Shown here in pieces: positions 5,168 through 5,621 of a stretch of 5,621 bases of DNA. Origin of the DNA: Candidatus Acetothermia bacterium JdFR-50. GTDB taxonomy: Bacteria; Bipolaricaulota; Bipolaricaulia; Bipolaricaulales; Bipolaricaulaceae. Each line of letters begins with the position of its first letter. Position 1 is the stretch's first letter. The DNA lies in the NCBI GenBank assembly GCA_002010365.1, contig MTNL01000191.1, positions 1 through 5,621 of the forward strand, given 5' to 3'. The translations under genes and the position numbers were made by a program. Under the pieces are notes generated by a model, which was not told the DNA's origin, searched no databases, and saw only the letters and a program-made list of their open reading frames with translations.

Positions 5168-5621
5168 GTGAGGGCCTATCTGATAAAACGTTTGATCTTT
5201 GGGATCCTTACCCTCCTCGTCTCAAGCTTTCTCATCTTCTCCCTTCTCCGAGTCGTCCCCGGTGGACCAGTGGACGCGCTTATCGAAGAGGGCTGGGACG
5301 ATCCCGAGCTCAGGGAGCAGCTTAGGCATAAACTTGGCCTAGATCTCCCTTTCCCTGAACAATACATCCGTTGGTTGGCGGGGGTGATTCGGGGAGATTT
5401 CGGTGTTTCCCTGGTCCTTTACCAAGGGGAAGAGGTTGGTGCAATCATTTTGGAACGATTCGGCGTTACCGCCCAGCTCGCTCTGCTTTCGCTGGCCATC
5501 GCCCTTTTGGTGGCTTTCCCCGCGGGGATCGTCTCCGCGCTCTATAAGGACAAGTTGCCCGATCACGTCTTTCGCGTGGTGGCGTTGGCGGGTGTTTCCA
5601 CCCCGAACTTCTTCCTAGGGA
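5168..5621 (+). CDS. ABC transporter permease, DppB/OppB type (N-terminal part, cut by the right edge)
   Basis: The first 151 residues of an inner-membrane permease of the binding-protein-dependent family (DppB/OppB/GsiC), open at the right edge and roughly half of the usual 310-340 residues. Initiation is probably at the GTG at 5168: AAGGGGA (5153-5159) precedes it by 8 nt, and the product begins MRAYLIKRLIFGILTLLVSS, matching family N-termini of the form 'M..Y..RRLL..IPTLL'. TM1 covers about 8-29, followed by VVPGGPVDAL (29-38), the counterpart of the family's 'LVPGDP..AL'. A periplasmic stretch carries the conserved LGLDLPFPEQYIRWLAGVIRGDFGVSL (56-82). TM2 is about 100-125 (TAQLALLSLAIALLVAFPAGIVSA) and the third segment begins near 136. 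The EAA loop that contacts the ATPase lies beyond the edge. It is co-transcribed with the upstream binding protein; DppC-type permease and ATPase genes are expected downstream. Confidence 0.93.
   Translation, partial: MRAYLIKRLIFGILTLLVSSFLIFSLLRVVPGGPVDALIEEGWDDPELREQLRHKLGLDLPFPEQYIRWLAGVIRGDFGVSLVLYQGEEVGAIILERFGVTAQLALLSLAIALLVAFPAGIVSALYKDKLPDHVFRVVALAGVSTPNFFLG

Overview
The window looks like a GC-rich (roughly 60% by eye) bacterial chromosome segment. Strong Shine-Dalgarno sequences, TATAAT-type -10 boxes and a factor-independent terminator argue for Bacteria over Archaea. Both solute-binding proteins have exportable N-termini without a lipobox cysteine, which suggests a diderm cell with free periplasmic binding proteins. 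An endonuclease Q-like protein together with two family-5 peptide-type ABC systems would fit a thermophilic or anaerobic lineage such as Bipolaricaulota/Acetothermia or Thermotogota, but that placement is a guess.

Layout. On the minus strand, 1-507 holds the N-terminal 169 residues of a family-5 ABC substrate-binding protein that runs off the left edge. A 178-bp divergent intergenic region (508-685) follows, with back-to-back promoters, a perfect 8-bp inverted repeat lying across both -35 boxes, and a structured leader for the leftward gene. On the plus strand, 686-2161 encodes a 491-residue fold-type II PLP enzyme of the cysteine synthase/TrpB superfamily with unknown substrate. A strong bidirectional terminator (2169-2203) separates it from a convergent minus-strand gene (2218-3450) for a PHP-domain phosphoesterase with a zinc ribbon, the endonuclease Q family, whose last five residues are QLTLF. 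A short divergent gap then leads to a rightward operon: a second family-5 substrate-binding protein (3540-5150) and, 17 nt later, a DppB/OppB-type permease (5168 to the right edge, incomplete).

How the genes may work together. The right-hand operon is the start of a standard peptide/oligosaccharide-type ABC importer; the second permease and the ATPases probably lie beyond the edge. The left binding protein and the PLP enzyme share a compact divergent control region, so uptake of a compound and its PLP-dependent conversion may be co-regulated. The endonuclease Q-like gene is a separate DNA-repair unit. Its C-terminal QLTLF matches the bacterial sliding-clamp binding consensus and is the most interesting observation here. 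I found no CRISPR array, insertion sequence, rRNA or tRNA. The window reads mostly as ordinary metabolism, transport and repair, not as a clear new multi-gene system.
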